Assembly (NCBI GenBank): GCA_001632425.1
Contig: KV425567.1
Coordinates: 310,001-374,000, forward strand
Direction: 5' to 3'
DNA from: Neolentinus lepideus HHB14362 ss-1
Lineage: Eukaryota > Basidiomycota > Agaricomycetes > Gloeophyllales > Gloeophyllaceae
DNA: 64,000 nucleotides
The first letter of the stretch is position 1. Each line of letters begins with the position of its first letter. Below are positions 11,443 through 22,600 of this stretch, one piece after another. A model generated the notes under the pieces. That model made no database searches and was not told where the DNA came from. It was given only the letters and a program-made list of their open reading frames with translations. The position numbers and the translations under genes were made by a program.

Positions 11443-11740
11443 CTAGAGTCACGCATAGGCAGAGCGGAGTGAAATACGGCTTAGAAGGAAGACATAATCT
11501 GTATTTACGAACAATAAAGGACACGATTAAACCTCTGAGTAGCCTGGATATTGACCTGCAGAAGCTCAGATCAGCTTGGGAGACATGTATATTATATTCT
11601 GCCTGATGTTGGCTCGCAGGAGGCCTTGACCACATTGACCTGGTTACAGCCAATTTTTACGCAAAATAAGGATCCGACAATAATGGGCAATTTGAGACAC
11701 CATACCGTGACTTTCCCGTTCTGAGTGGAACTTCAGAGCT

Positions 11741-12436
11741 TCATGACTCTGACGGTGATATTGGCGTTCCCGGCAGCACGATTCGTGGAGGAGGATCACC
11801 AGATGCGGTCCTCCCGTAGTGTGCTAGGATCCCCACTGAAGAACCGAGCCCTCCACCACCGAGTATTACTGACGTTCAAGAGAACTGTAGTAACTTCGTT
11901 CCGTACCGCCGTCAGCTAATCAGACTTACGGTTTACAATGTTTGCGCGTTTCCAGAATATTGCAGGAGTCAAAATAGCGAAAAGAATGGCTCCAATAGTA
12001 GAGTGGTCGTCGGCCCTCAAAGAATCAGTCTTGATAGTCCATGTAACAACTCCATTGAGTATAGCGCCTTCGACACGGGAAAAGGACTTGAAATACATCA
12101 TATGCTGCACTGATTCTTCGTCGACGGACTGTCTCTCCGTTCGATTTAGATACCCGCGCGTATTCCACAAGACCGCCACTCGCTAAACCTAAGTAAAATC
12201 AGTGGGCCTGGTGATAAATTAGTTACTCTAGGCATACCTAGTGCTCCTCCAATCCAGGTGGCGCGGAGAAACCGATTCAGAGAAAAACCAGTCCTTCCCC
12301 GTCTGTACAGAACCGTGGCAGCATAGATTGGAGGGGTTAACACCGAGAAGAGTTGATAGCCTTTGGTCATGGACCGTCGCACGAGCACCTCTGCGTCGGC
12401 AGCTCTTGCTATGGCCAGCTCGCCAGGGGATTCCAT
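11741..12436 (-). CDS. Conserved small membrane protein of unknown function
   Basis: Hidden gene on the minus strand recovered by splicing: exons 12436-12238, 12188-12097, 12029-11930 and 11868-11741 give 172 residues. Donors (gtatgc, gtattt, gtaagt) and acceptors are canonical and each phase closes. Three apolar segments are visible: around LFSVLTPPIYAATVLY, around STIGAILFAILTPAIFW, and a glycine-rich one (LILGGGGLGSSVGILAHYG). The two LTPPxx/LTPAxx segments look like an internal repeat. Between them is a charged stretch (NGETVRRRRISAAYD, SLRADDHST). I know no name for it; from memory it resembles hypothetical proteins conserved in Agaricomycetes. An organelle inner-membrane location is possible but unproven. 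The tail ends in a Pro/Ser-rich stretch. Confidence 0.7.
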
Positions 12437-12739
12437 GCTGTATATAGTACAAGCTTGATGGCAGTAGTATGAAGATGAATTAGCTCGGAGAAAAACCCAG
12501 GTCAATAACTTACTGGTAACTTACGATGGTCTTAGTAACTTACCGGTAGTTAATGTATTATTTATCCCCCCGGTGACTTACCACCGAGTTTGTTCCAGAA
12601 CGCTGAGAGGCCTGTTATTTATTTAATATCTACATAGTCCTCGGCGCCTGCCCTAAACATGCTGGCCTCGTTGCTATTGTCTGAGTCTCGCTTAATGTTG
12701 AATTCTTCGTCTTTTCAAACTACTCGACTTTTTGATGCA
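12437..12739. promoter_or_regulatory. Bidirectional promoter with repeated TAACTTAC words
   Basis: This 303-bp region separates two divergent genes. TAACTTAC occurs at 12506-12513, 12517-12524 and 12536-12543, with TGACTTAC at 12574-12581; three of the four are preceded by GG or CGG-like bases. Such spaced same-strand copies suggest binding sites for one regulator that could serve both genes. The pattern resembles a splice-donor complement (GTAAGTTA), but no exon is supported here. Confidence 0.45.
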
Positions 12740-15691
12740 ATGTCTACTGTCACTATGACCGACAGTTATGATACACAAATGATGGACTACTCCGGCGACA
12801 TTGATATGCAGATGCAAGGATCTTTTGACGGATGGTTCAACCCGGAAAGCACTATGGTGGAGGATGGGATCATGGATGATCTCGTCGACGTCGATCACGA
12901 GGGTGTTGAGGTTGATATGGAGGCAGATGTGGGTGAGAGCGCCGAATTCGAAATGATTGATGATGTAGAGAATGGTCCACTGCCGGATGCTGGTCTGGTG
13001 GATGTCGAAGTTTACGACGTTTCGCTCATGGCCTCACCAGCAATTGTGGATTCTGCTCATGTTGGCGAAGCAGTGCAAGGTCCAGGCACGCAAGAACAGC
13101 CAGGAATGTATACCGAGAGTCCAGCTATCCATGCCGTGGAGTCTTCGCTGCACGGTCAGGAAGGACAAGTCACACACGTCGCGCAATCACAAAGTCATGT
13201 GCCTGCCGCTGATTACCAGGCCAGTGGTGCCCCGGCGTCCACAGTGGATCTTCTGCAAGAAGCTCCTGATTCTGCTGTAGCTCATCTGGAAGCACTTTCC
13301 GACAGTGAGATTGCCTACTCAGCACCGCCATCTTCTTTCGTGACTTCAGCAGACGATCAGCAGCCTAACGATGTGGGTGGTAGGCAAGACGTCAGTGAAG
13401 GACCCGGGGTTGGTACGAGCGAGCAGGCCTCGAAGGATGCTCATGCTAGTCCGGAGGAGGAAGTGCCGCTCGTACACCCCGAGGACGTGGAGTCCTTCAT
13501 CCCGCTTGAGGCTGTAACTCTCGACGAAGGCAGGCACCCGCCAGACGCGTCGCCCCCGACTGCAGGACCCGTAAACTCTTCACCAAGTAAGCAAGACGAA
13601 GGCATCACCCCGACTACCCTCGATCGTCAACACGAACCCGCAACGCCGCCGACATCTGGAGACCAGCTGCTGCCTGTCGTCAATGTACGAGATGTGGAGA
13701 AGAAATGTACTGCACCAGAGTGTGAAAGCTCCGTCCTGGATGACAGCATTGGCCTAGCTGAAGGGCTAGGCTCATCTGGCGGGCATGAGAGTAAAGATGT
13801 CCAGGAGGATCCTCATCGGATATCTGAAGGGGTGTATATTGACCCTCCCCCAGCTGTTCTTCTCACACTGCCAGAAAGCTCTTCTCCTTCTGAATGTTGT
13901 CTGTTCAACCAGCCGTCCAGCTCCTCCGGCACATTGAGCCCAGTGGAAGAGCGTGGCAGCCCTGTTCCAGACTACCTCCTATTTCTTCACCAGCGCCCTG
14001 TTCTCTACTATGAATCTCTCAGAGATGTTTTCGACGCCTTACGGCGGGAAGAACACCTGACTTCCCTTGCAGGAGCGATCACTGGGGAACTATGCTTGGA
14101 GGCCTATGATCTCCAGCTTGTAATATCTGAGGTATAATGTGGATTATTCTAATCTCATCATAACCTCTTCTGATGCATATCTTATTCAGGACAATGTATT
14201 TGCTCGGGATATTAGTCTACACGATTTGAATGTGCTACATGACGGGTTTGGTCTCGCAGGCCCTTTGCGTCTCCGACTCTCCTTTATCTCACCTAGGTTT
14301 ATCACACGTTACCATGAACTTCGTCAGCAGCTGGGTCAATTGACTGTTACAGGAGACTCACGGGATTCTGCTCAAGGTAATGATGAATTAGTCGGTACGT
14401 AACTTCGTCACTATTCGCGTGACTGTCTATCTGATAACGTCGCTTCTCATCTCCAGTGACAGAGGAGTCTTCGCCTGTTCCTGCGTCCCATGCTGAGGTT
14501 GCTAAGGTACAGCATACCGAAGTTCCCGACGCGGGAGATGAATTGGAACATGATCAAGATGAAGGCACATCGCCGAATGACGATAGACCGGAAGCTCAAG
14601 ACGTTCAGGATTCAGACAATTTTGTCGATGAGGATGCGCCAGATGATGCAGGTAATGTCTTATTTTCTCTATTAATATATACCGGGTGCTGATGATGGAA
14701 GGGCTTGCTGAAGGCGATGATGCAGATGAAGGAGGTGATCAACAAGCAGCGTCTGATGTTCCACAGGTGAACGTTGACGTAGAAGGCGAGGAAAGCGAAC
14801 AGACCGACTCTGTATCCAGCACAACCTTGGATGCGGATGGTGTCCATGATCCTCCTGAGGCTGAAGGGGATGGGACCTACGACGATTTTGAGTATGCAGA
14901 TGTCAATGAGGATGATGATGAGAGATTTGGAGAAGATCTATCGGAAGAGTTGGGAGGTACGGGGGAGGCTGACGATGCTTTACTCCCCGAGGACAACATC
15001 CCACTGCAGATTGGACCTGGTGATCTCATTGAAGCAGGTGAAGTCATAGAGTTGGCGACCGTCGTAGAGTCAGTTCCACCTCTGGAACCAGAAGGAGTTG
15101 AAGGCAGAATTCTGGCTGTCCCTGAGCAGGCGACCGATGCAGATTATAGCAATTACCAGGGGAGCCTCCAACTTGCCGAGCAAGGTTCGTCTCTGCGTCC
15201 GCAATCGTATGATAGCTGTGGCTAATTCACATCGAGGTGACTTGACATCAGATCAGCATCAAGTTCCCACTGGGGAGACAGAGAATGACGCCAATTGCTT
15301 TACCGGTACGATCGTCGGTCACCACCGATGGCTTTGTAATTAACAGGAACTATCTATTGCAGAACCCTTGGACGATCATCAGGAAGAGTTGAGCAACAAC
15401 GTTTCGGAAGAGGACGTAACATATGACGATGATCAGGAGCAGTGGGACGACGATCTGACTGACACTGATGCTACATGGGACGCAGACACCGAGTCAGGTC
15501 TAGTCGAGGATGATCATGTCGTCTCCCACAAGAACTCTAAAAGAACCTTCGAGGAGGTGGATGACGATGAAGATTCCGACGGCAAAGAGGCATCACCGAC
15601 ACCATCTCCGAGTCAGTGGCCGTTACTGTCAGCCATTTCCGTCCAGACATTAACATCGCTGATAGACTCTAAGCGGATGCGGAGAGATTGA
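12740..15691 (+). CDS. Large acidic low-complexity protein, function unknown
   Basis: Seven exons (12740-14131, 14190-14394, 14457-14651, 14702-15184, 15252-15305, 15363-15611, 15666-15691) close to 867 residues. The protein is strongly acidic (many Asp/Glu clusters such as EDDDERFGEDLSEE and YDDDQEQWDDDL) and disordered. It has three ordered-looking islands: an N-terminal block (MMDYSGDIDMQMQG...SFDGWF), a central hydrophobic block around exon 1-2 (HQRPVLYYESLRDVFDALR, ISLHDLNVLHDGFGLAGPL, LRLSFISPRFITRYHELR), and a basic C-terminus (SKRTFEEV, NSKRMRRD) that could be a nuclear localisation signal. No catalytic motif is seen. It is divergent from the small membrane-protein gene. A nuclear scaffold or chromatin role is a guess. 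The frame is open 81 bp upstream, so the exact start is uncertain. Confidence 0.65.
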
Positions 15692-16241
15692 GTCTCAGTG
15701 ACTCTTTTCGCTATTAGCCGTCACTCTACCGCAAGAGCTAGATAGGCAACTCACCACGATATACGTCCCCCCGTTATTCACGCATCTCCTTTCGCGCTGT
15801 CGAACTGGTGTCATGATCATCTCCACAGGCTAAGTCGATTCTTGGTTCCCGATAAATAGGTGTCTCCTTTGTGTGCTGTGCTCACTCTGCGCATAACCTA
15901 ATTGTATGGGCTGTATTTCTTTACCTTTTCGCTCACCTTTCTAGGTCATCAAATCGTTATTACTCAATCTCAAGCTCCCCTCAAATATCGTGGCTGCAGT
16001 TGGGTCGCTGGGTCTAGTTCAGGAGAGGCAGTGATAAGACTGGCCAAATTTGAAGGCAATAGCGTCTAGTGTTCGTCCACTGCTTCAGGATAGCTACCAT
16101 TTCAAATCTGGATGAATGTTATAGATCATTTGACGCTTTTGACGGGATAATTTAGTACGGAAATATACTCGAGGATTGAGATCTGAGAGCGTACTCTGAT
16201 CGACCACTAAATTTGGAAGTATATATATCTTCGTTTGCTAT
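15692..16241. other. Intergenic, 550 bp
   Basis: Between two co-oriented genes. No coding signal, repeat or RNA gene was recognised; TA-rich just before the next start (tatatatatct at about 16220). Confidence 0.4.
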
Positions 16242-18384
16242 ATGGCAGACGTTAACACTGCTCGTCTGTGCGCACAAATAGTGGAATCCTACTTCGGTCC
16301 TCTGACAGCCGTACGTACAGTATTATGGAAGATAGACTGACTAAAGACAAGTTCTCCTTAGAAAATCGCATCTGTTGTTCTTACGAGAGGCAGGTTAGGA
16401 CTACCACAGCTTGTCCGATTGTCGTCCCTGAAACCACGAACGGTGCGAGCCTGCATAATTGTTCTTGTGCAACACAATATTCTCTGGCATGCCCACACTG
16501 AAGAAGAGGGAGAAGTGGTGGAATTTAACGTCCAAGAATGCTTGATTAGGCTCAGGTTTGGGAGATTTATCTGGCAGACAGAAGCTTTATTTGGTCGGGA
16601 GGTATGTATCGCGCCTTGATGTTTGACGCCTTGATCACTCTCGAGTAGGCTGCTGAGATTGTTCAAGTCCTACTGGACCATGGCAAACTGCGTCGACCCG
16701 AAATCATGTCCCAACTATCTGTCTCTGACTCTAAACGTGCGTGTCTTCGTATATATTCACTTACCTAAAATCTACATAATTATGCAGGATCTGCAGCATA
16801 CTCACGAGCACTGCATAAGCTGGTTTCGGGATCGTATATCAAGCCTTCCACACTTCTGTCCCATCAATCGCCTCGCGATAAACGAATCAACTATGAAGCC
16901 GAGGAGCGAGCAAAACTGGCTGGACTTCCAACAGCAAGGCAGTTGCGGGAGGCTAAGGAAGCTGCCGGTGCACGTCTCAAGCGCGAGGAGGAAGAGGCAG
17001 AAAAAGTTGGCCTGGTAAGTATGATCACAACTCTCAGGTAAGATGATAATAGTGTATAGACTAGTTTGCTTAGAAACGGAAAGCTGCGGAACAATTGACC
17101 GCAAGGAATTCCACCAAGGTACGCAATACATCCTACTGGTCAGTGAAGCTTGCTAAATCATGCGTAGCGCAAAGTCGTTGACGATGAGGAAGTGGACGTG
17201 CGTGCGCTGGTTATGTTTCGGGGCATTCCTAAGAAAAGATACAGGATGATATTTACTTCCGCGTCAACTATGACCGATACAACGTACATATTCGAAACAA
17301 GGTGTGTATGTTTCCACTTAGTGTCTTAACTTGGCAGCCACATGGGGAAATATAGTTGATTGAATCGGCTGCACGGGAACGCTACAACGACGCGGCTGCG
17401 ACTGTCGTGCGTGCCACATTGAAAGCTACGGAAGGGAAGCAAATCAGTGTGGCCGAACCCCGGTCTGGTATGCTTCTTCATAGCCTTGACCTCTTCTCTT
17501 TGGTCTAACTAGACTAACACAGATCCCATTTCCCTGGCCACTGTTGCGTCACAACTACCAGACGACAAGGATTTGTCTTCAGGATTGGTCCTCTCGTCAT
17601 CGCACAAAAAGCCGTCCGACATAGCTCTCATCAAGGATTATCTGGGAATGTTAGCATGCGCCGATAATCCAACCGCAGTGGGCCGTTCTGCATCCTTTGT
17701 GTCTTTCGGGGGCTCTAAAATCCAAGTGGAGTTTGAGATTGTATGCAGAAGGTTGCGAAGGCGGGTTCTTGAGGCTGTTACGAGAGAACGCCACGGCGAC
17801 GATGCAGTACGAATAGTACGGCTACTTCTGGATACTGGTAAAATGGACGAAAAACAGGTAACAGCAGATCTGACTGTGGACCGGATCAGTCCTAAAGACC
17901 TCTGCAGATATCGAAGGTGGCCATGATGGCTCTGAAGGACGTCCGCCCACTTCTGTCGGCGCTTTCAGCAGACTCCCTCGTAAGCCTGCAGGATGTTCCT
18001 CGAAGCGCAGATCGAAATCCAGTTAGGACATTTTACCTGTGGTAAGCCGGGTCCTAATCCATCGCTATTCCTCGCCTGATACATCTTAGGTATGTCGACT
18101 TAACGAAGGCGTACACGGCGCTATTGGGTTATCTATACAAGTCTCTATACAATATTGGAATGCGAAGGCAAGCTGAGGCGCAGGAGCCAGGAATCAAGGC
18201 AGTATTGGATAAGCGGGAAAGGAGCGACGTCATACAAGATGAGCGGCTGCTAACTAGAGTGGAAAGGGAGATGATATATGAGTGGGAAAGTAAGCGTGAC
18301 AAGCTTACAGTACTGGAGATGCGAGTTGAGGAGGCTGTCTTCGTTGTCCGGGACCTAGGAGTACTCGGAATCGAGGATGATTAA
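16242..18384 (+). CDS. RPC82: RNA polymerase III subunit RPC82/RPC3
   Basis: Subunit of the RPC82-RPC34-RPC31 subcomplex of RNA polymerase III, which acts in promoter recognition and open-complex formation in the nucleus. Eleven exons give 543 residues: 16242-16310, 16362-16601, 16649-16736, 16788-17014, 17074-17118, 17168-17197, 17245-17301, 17356-17467, 17523-17857, 17908-18041, 18090-18384. The N-terminus has the family opening (ARLCAQIVESYFGPLTA, then RLGLPQLVRLSSL). Winged-helix repeats follow, with VYFRVNY-like IYFRVNYDRYNVHIRNK and, at the C-terminus, RTFYLWYVDLTKAYTALLGYLYKSLYNI followed by a Leu-rich helix. A Lys/Glu-rich linker sits at about residues 180-235. Two micro-exons (45 and 30 nt) lie there. 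It converges with the next gene over 83 bp. Confidence 0.92.
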
Positions 18385-18467
18385 CCCAGCATCTTACTAT
18401 TCGATGGCACAGTAGAACGAGATGTCTGACAAGGATTACAGAGCCTTGCCAAATCACTTCAAATCGA

Positions 18468-19524
18468 CTATAACAGGTTGCCCTCCCAAGGCAAGTGCGG
18501 CGTTACAAAAAGGCGTCCGGGGTCACCTGTAACAAGAAGAGTACCGTGGGCTTCATGGATATGACCGAACACATGAAGTCTGCATGCGTTCAGCCGACTC
18601 ATCCTCGCAGCTAACCGTGGACAGCCGGCATGTTTTCCTTGGCGAGTTTTATCCAGTATTCGATAAGGGGGCGTGTGGGTTAGCAGGATCTCGGTATCCA
18701 ACGGGATACAGTTGTATATCGCTGTAGCCAAAAGACTGATCATGAGGCGGTGTACATACGCAGCTTCTTCGACGCGTCGACGTACCGTCTGCCTCTTGCT
18801 CCGTTTCATACTGAAAAGCACCATCTGAATAGTGGGGAGCAGCCTTCAGCAGTATAGGTCAAAGCTCGCCCGAGAAATGACGACCACACGCACAGGACTG
18901 CCATACACCTTCCACTGCTTCCCGCTAACCGAAGTAAATTCGTAGGGTTCATGCTCAAGATATCGTATACCAGCTTCAAGGACGGCAGGAGATCGCAGCA
19001 AAGCTTGTGCAGACGTTACCTTCTGCCATGTACCAGATGATTGGATGACTGAGAATTTACGCGCACACCAAGGCATCTCACCTGGAGTCTCTTGCTACCA
19101 AGAACCGCATCATGAGCCCAGTTTGCATCTAGGCAGAGCTGGCTGCGTGCTTAACGTTGTGTTACACCAGCATGCTTTAAACGTACATCATGGTTACCGG
19201 CGATGATTCTGGCGGGCAGGACTGTCAGATACATGCCACGTTATAGCCAATGCTCACAGGCAGTGCTATACTTCACAATTTCAACGTATGAGGTAAGGCC
19301 TGCAGCCAGATAATGGTCGCGTTGAGGGCCGACAAAGAGCCATAACGGCTGAGGTCTCCCGAGTGAAGTAGAACGTCTCCTGGTGGAACGGGATATTTAC
19401 GCGAATGGGTATCCGAGATGCATACAAAACGAGTCCATTCTGGCCCAGGATGGCCAGGACATTCAGTGTAATTAGCATAAAATCTGAGGGATTCATTGAG
19501 GACAGTAGGTTCAGAATCAGTCAT
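18468..19524 (-). CDS. MPPED-type metallophosphoesterase, C-terminus apparently frameshifted
   Basis: Exons 19524-19277, 19208-19187, 19138-19082, 19022-18894, 18843-18786 and 18721-18468 give 255 residues. Calcineurin-like phosphoesterase motifs are all present: CISDTHSRKY, LLHSGDLSRYG, IIAGNHDLCLD, ILLTHTPPY and VFGHIHEAHG, an arrangement typical of the MPPED1/2 (239FB-like) group. The last coded residues (TPHLPWEGNLL) do not fit the family. One base shifted, the same DNA reads NAALALGGQPVIVDLK and stops at 18454-18456, which does fit. The switch lies at or next to a run of five A (18507-18511, plus strand). So either one base is missing in the assembly or the allele has a real frameshift that replaces the final strand. 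Exon 4 may start at 19022 or 19019 (tandem AG acceptors). Substrate unknown. Confidence 0.8.
18484..18511. other. Probable 1-bp frameshift in phosphoesterase tail
   Basis: Five consecutive A (18507-18511, plus strand) precede the point where the expected family C-terminus leaves the current frame. One extra base here would restore the family-like ending. Confidence 0.5.
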
Positions 19525-19646
19525 GATGGTAGAGGTCGAGCTCCGCCGGAGCCGGCGAAGTGAGCGCGTCCCATTTCACATCAGCCACAGACGCGCAGGG
19601 CTCCTTGTGTCCCGACCGCCAGCATACCGACCCCTTCTACATCCTA
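19525..19646. promoter_or_regulatory. Shared promoter of MPPED-type gene and SPT16
   Basis: The two divergent start codons are only 122 bp apart, so both genes must use overlapping control sequences and have very short leaders or leaders inside this segment. Confidence 0.5.
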
Positions 19647-22600
19647 ATGGCCGTCCAACTCAACAAGAATTCATTTAGTTCGCGTCTTCGACACGTCTAC
19701 GAAGCCTGGAATGTGCGTAGGCTCAATATTTACGTCTTTCCAAAAGCTCAAATCCATTGTCTATTGGGTAGAATGCCAGCGCGAATGACGATTATGGGTC
19801 ACTAGCCAATGCCGATGCATTGCTATTTGCTGCTGGAGATCCTGCAGGAGAGGATGAGCCCATCCGCAAGGGCATGGCTTATCAAGTGAGTTCTGACCTT
19901 GCACGCCTATAGTCCAACTCTAACGGGATGCATAGACGTGGCTGCTGGGTTATGAATTCCCGTCTACATTTATCCTGTTCGAGAAGAATAAATTGTGGTT
20001 TCTCAGTTCGACGAAGAAAGGTAATACCCATCCCGTCTCCCTACCTAGTGTGACTGAAAATTGTGGGCTTTTTTTCAGCCAAGATTCTCGCCCAAATTCA
20101 GAATGCAAGTTCTCCCGTGCCAATTGAGATATTATCGCAAGCGAAACCAAACGAGCCACCGACCGACGCTCTTCCCAAGTTAGTCGAAGCATTTGCTTCC
20201 CATCAGCGCGTCGGCACTCTCCTGAAAGAAACGCAGTCCGGAAAACTCATCAACGAATGGAATCAAGCCACAAGCCAAGCCTCCTCGACACCGGAAATGC
20301 TAGATATAGCCCCCGCCTTATCAGCTCTTCTAGCTGTAAAGGATGAGGAGGAACTTGTACGCAATATTCGTTTTCTAGTCTTGAGCAGTATGATTGATGT
20401 TTGAGTGCGCAGAAAATTGTTCGGACGGCGGCCAACCTCACATCCACCCTTCTGACTCACCACATCGCTGTCAAATTGGAGACTATCCTTGATAGAGAAG
20501 CGAAGATCTCGCACGAGCAATTCGCAGCTCAGATTGAGAATCGCTTAGGGTCTGGTGAGGGCGTTAATGCGAAAGGGCCGGATATGAAAGTATGGAGCAA
20601 GGGCCCTTTGACAGATGTGGGTAATCCGAGGTTTTATGGTGCAAATACTCATGAGCTGCGTAGGTGGATTGGCAATCGACGGAATTCTGTTATTCGCCCA
20701 TCATCCAATCACGATCTTCCCGCTCCGGCTATGACCTCCGATTCACTGCGGAATCGACAGAGGACAATATTACACACGAAGGTGTCATTCTTGTGTCAGT
20801 TGGCATGCGATACAAAGGGTACTGCGCAAACATGGGCAGGAGCTTCATTGTGAATCCGACTAGAGTGGGTACCGCTGTTCATATTGTTCATATTCGTATT
20901 CATTATCAATTAATCGTCATTCAGGAGCAAGAAGCTATCTACGGCTTGCTCGTGTCGTTGCAGTCCTCTCTCTTATCCTACATGAAGGACGGAGTGACAG
21001 CTCGGGACGTGTATCAGCACGCTCTGTCGTTTGTCAAGGAGAAGAAGCCGGAACTCGAGAAACACTTCGTAAAGAATATTGGATTTGGAGTACGCACCTA
21101 TGTTCTTCACGTCAGCGACGTCTAACCGTCCCTGACAGATTGGCATGGAGTTCCGTGATTCGACATACTTGCTCGGCCCAAAAAATGGTCGCCAGCTGCG
21201 AGCCGGGATGACGATCAATCTCATCCTGGGTTTCCAGGAACTGGAAGAGGACGGCGGGAAGAAGTGAGTGTACCAATAAGTCTATGTTATAAGCAGCTGA
21301 ACATGCGGTATGCATTTAAAGGTATGCCCTCCAGCTCGTCGACACAATCTTGGTGAATCAAGAGAAGAGTGGTCCTCTCACGGAAGGCGTAAAGGCTCCA
21401 AAGGAAACCCTTTTCTTTCTGAACCCGGCCGGCGGCGAGGATTCCAAGGCTCCCAGTAAAGAGTATAAAAAGCCATCGAAGAAGCCGGCCGCAAATGGAC
21501 ATGGCTCGCCCATGAAGAACAAGACGGCTGGAGGGAAAGTCCTGCGGAACAAGACGCGCCGGCAAGAGGAGGAACTTCAATCAACAATGGCTCGAATAAT
21601 AGAGCACCAGCGTCAGTTGCATACCCAAGTGCAAGCAGAGGGCTTGGCCAAGTATTCCGAGAGCGGAGGAGGTACCGGGGGTAAGGAGGGCAAGGCCTGG
21701 AAGCGGTTCCAGAGCTACAAAGGTGAAATTGCGTTACCGAAGGAGGTGGAGAGCATGCGGGTACGTCTTCCACTCTATGAAGGTGGCACGCTTGTAACCT
21801 CGCATTCCAGATCTATGTCGATCGTAAGGCGCAGACCGTCATACTCCCGGTGTACGGTTTCGCTGTCCCTTTTCACATCAATACCATCAAGAACGTTAGC
21901 AAGAATGATGAGGGTGACTACACGTATTTGCGCATCAACTTCCAAACGCCGGGACAACTTGCGGGCAAGAAAGAGGATACGGTGAGATTTTAGGATGCAT
22001 TATCATGAATGTACTCATGGATATACTACAGCCTTTCGAAGATCCTGACGCCTCGTTCATTCGCTCGATGTCGTACCGTTCGGCCGACGGCCACCGGTTC
22101 GATGCTATCGCCAAGCAGATAACTGACCTGAAGAAGGAGGTGAACAAGCGCGAACAGCAGAAGAAGGAGATGGCGGACGTCATAGAGCAAGATACACTCG
22201 TGGAAGTGAAGGGTCGCAGACCACATAAACTTCCCGAAGTCTTTGTTCGACCCGCCCTCGACGGCAAACGCCTCCCCGGCGAGGTCGAGATTCACCAAAA
22301 CGGTCTGCGCTACCAATCTCCTGCGAGCTCGCAAAAATTGGGTGAGTTACAACTCTTACGACCAGTCTTGCATGTCGCTGAGGCAAGCGGCTTTCGTCAG
22401 ATGTGCTGTACAGCAATATCAAACATCTCTTCTTCCAGCCTTGTGAACATGAACTGCTCGTTATTATTCACGTCCACCTCAAAGCTCCCATCATGATCGG
22501 GAAACGGAAGGCTTGGGATGTGCAATTCTTCCGTGAAGCTTCAGATGTGCAATTCGACGAGACGGGCAATCGGAAGAGAAAGTACCGGTACGGCGACGAG

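Noticed and set aside
11725..11919. Plus-strand open frame suggesting a longer 5'-nucleotidase tail
   Set aside because: It is the antisense of exon 4 of the minus-strand membrane protein (11741-11868), which explains its coding-like look.
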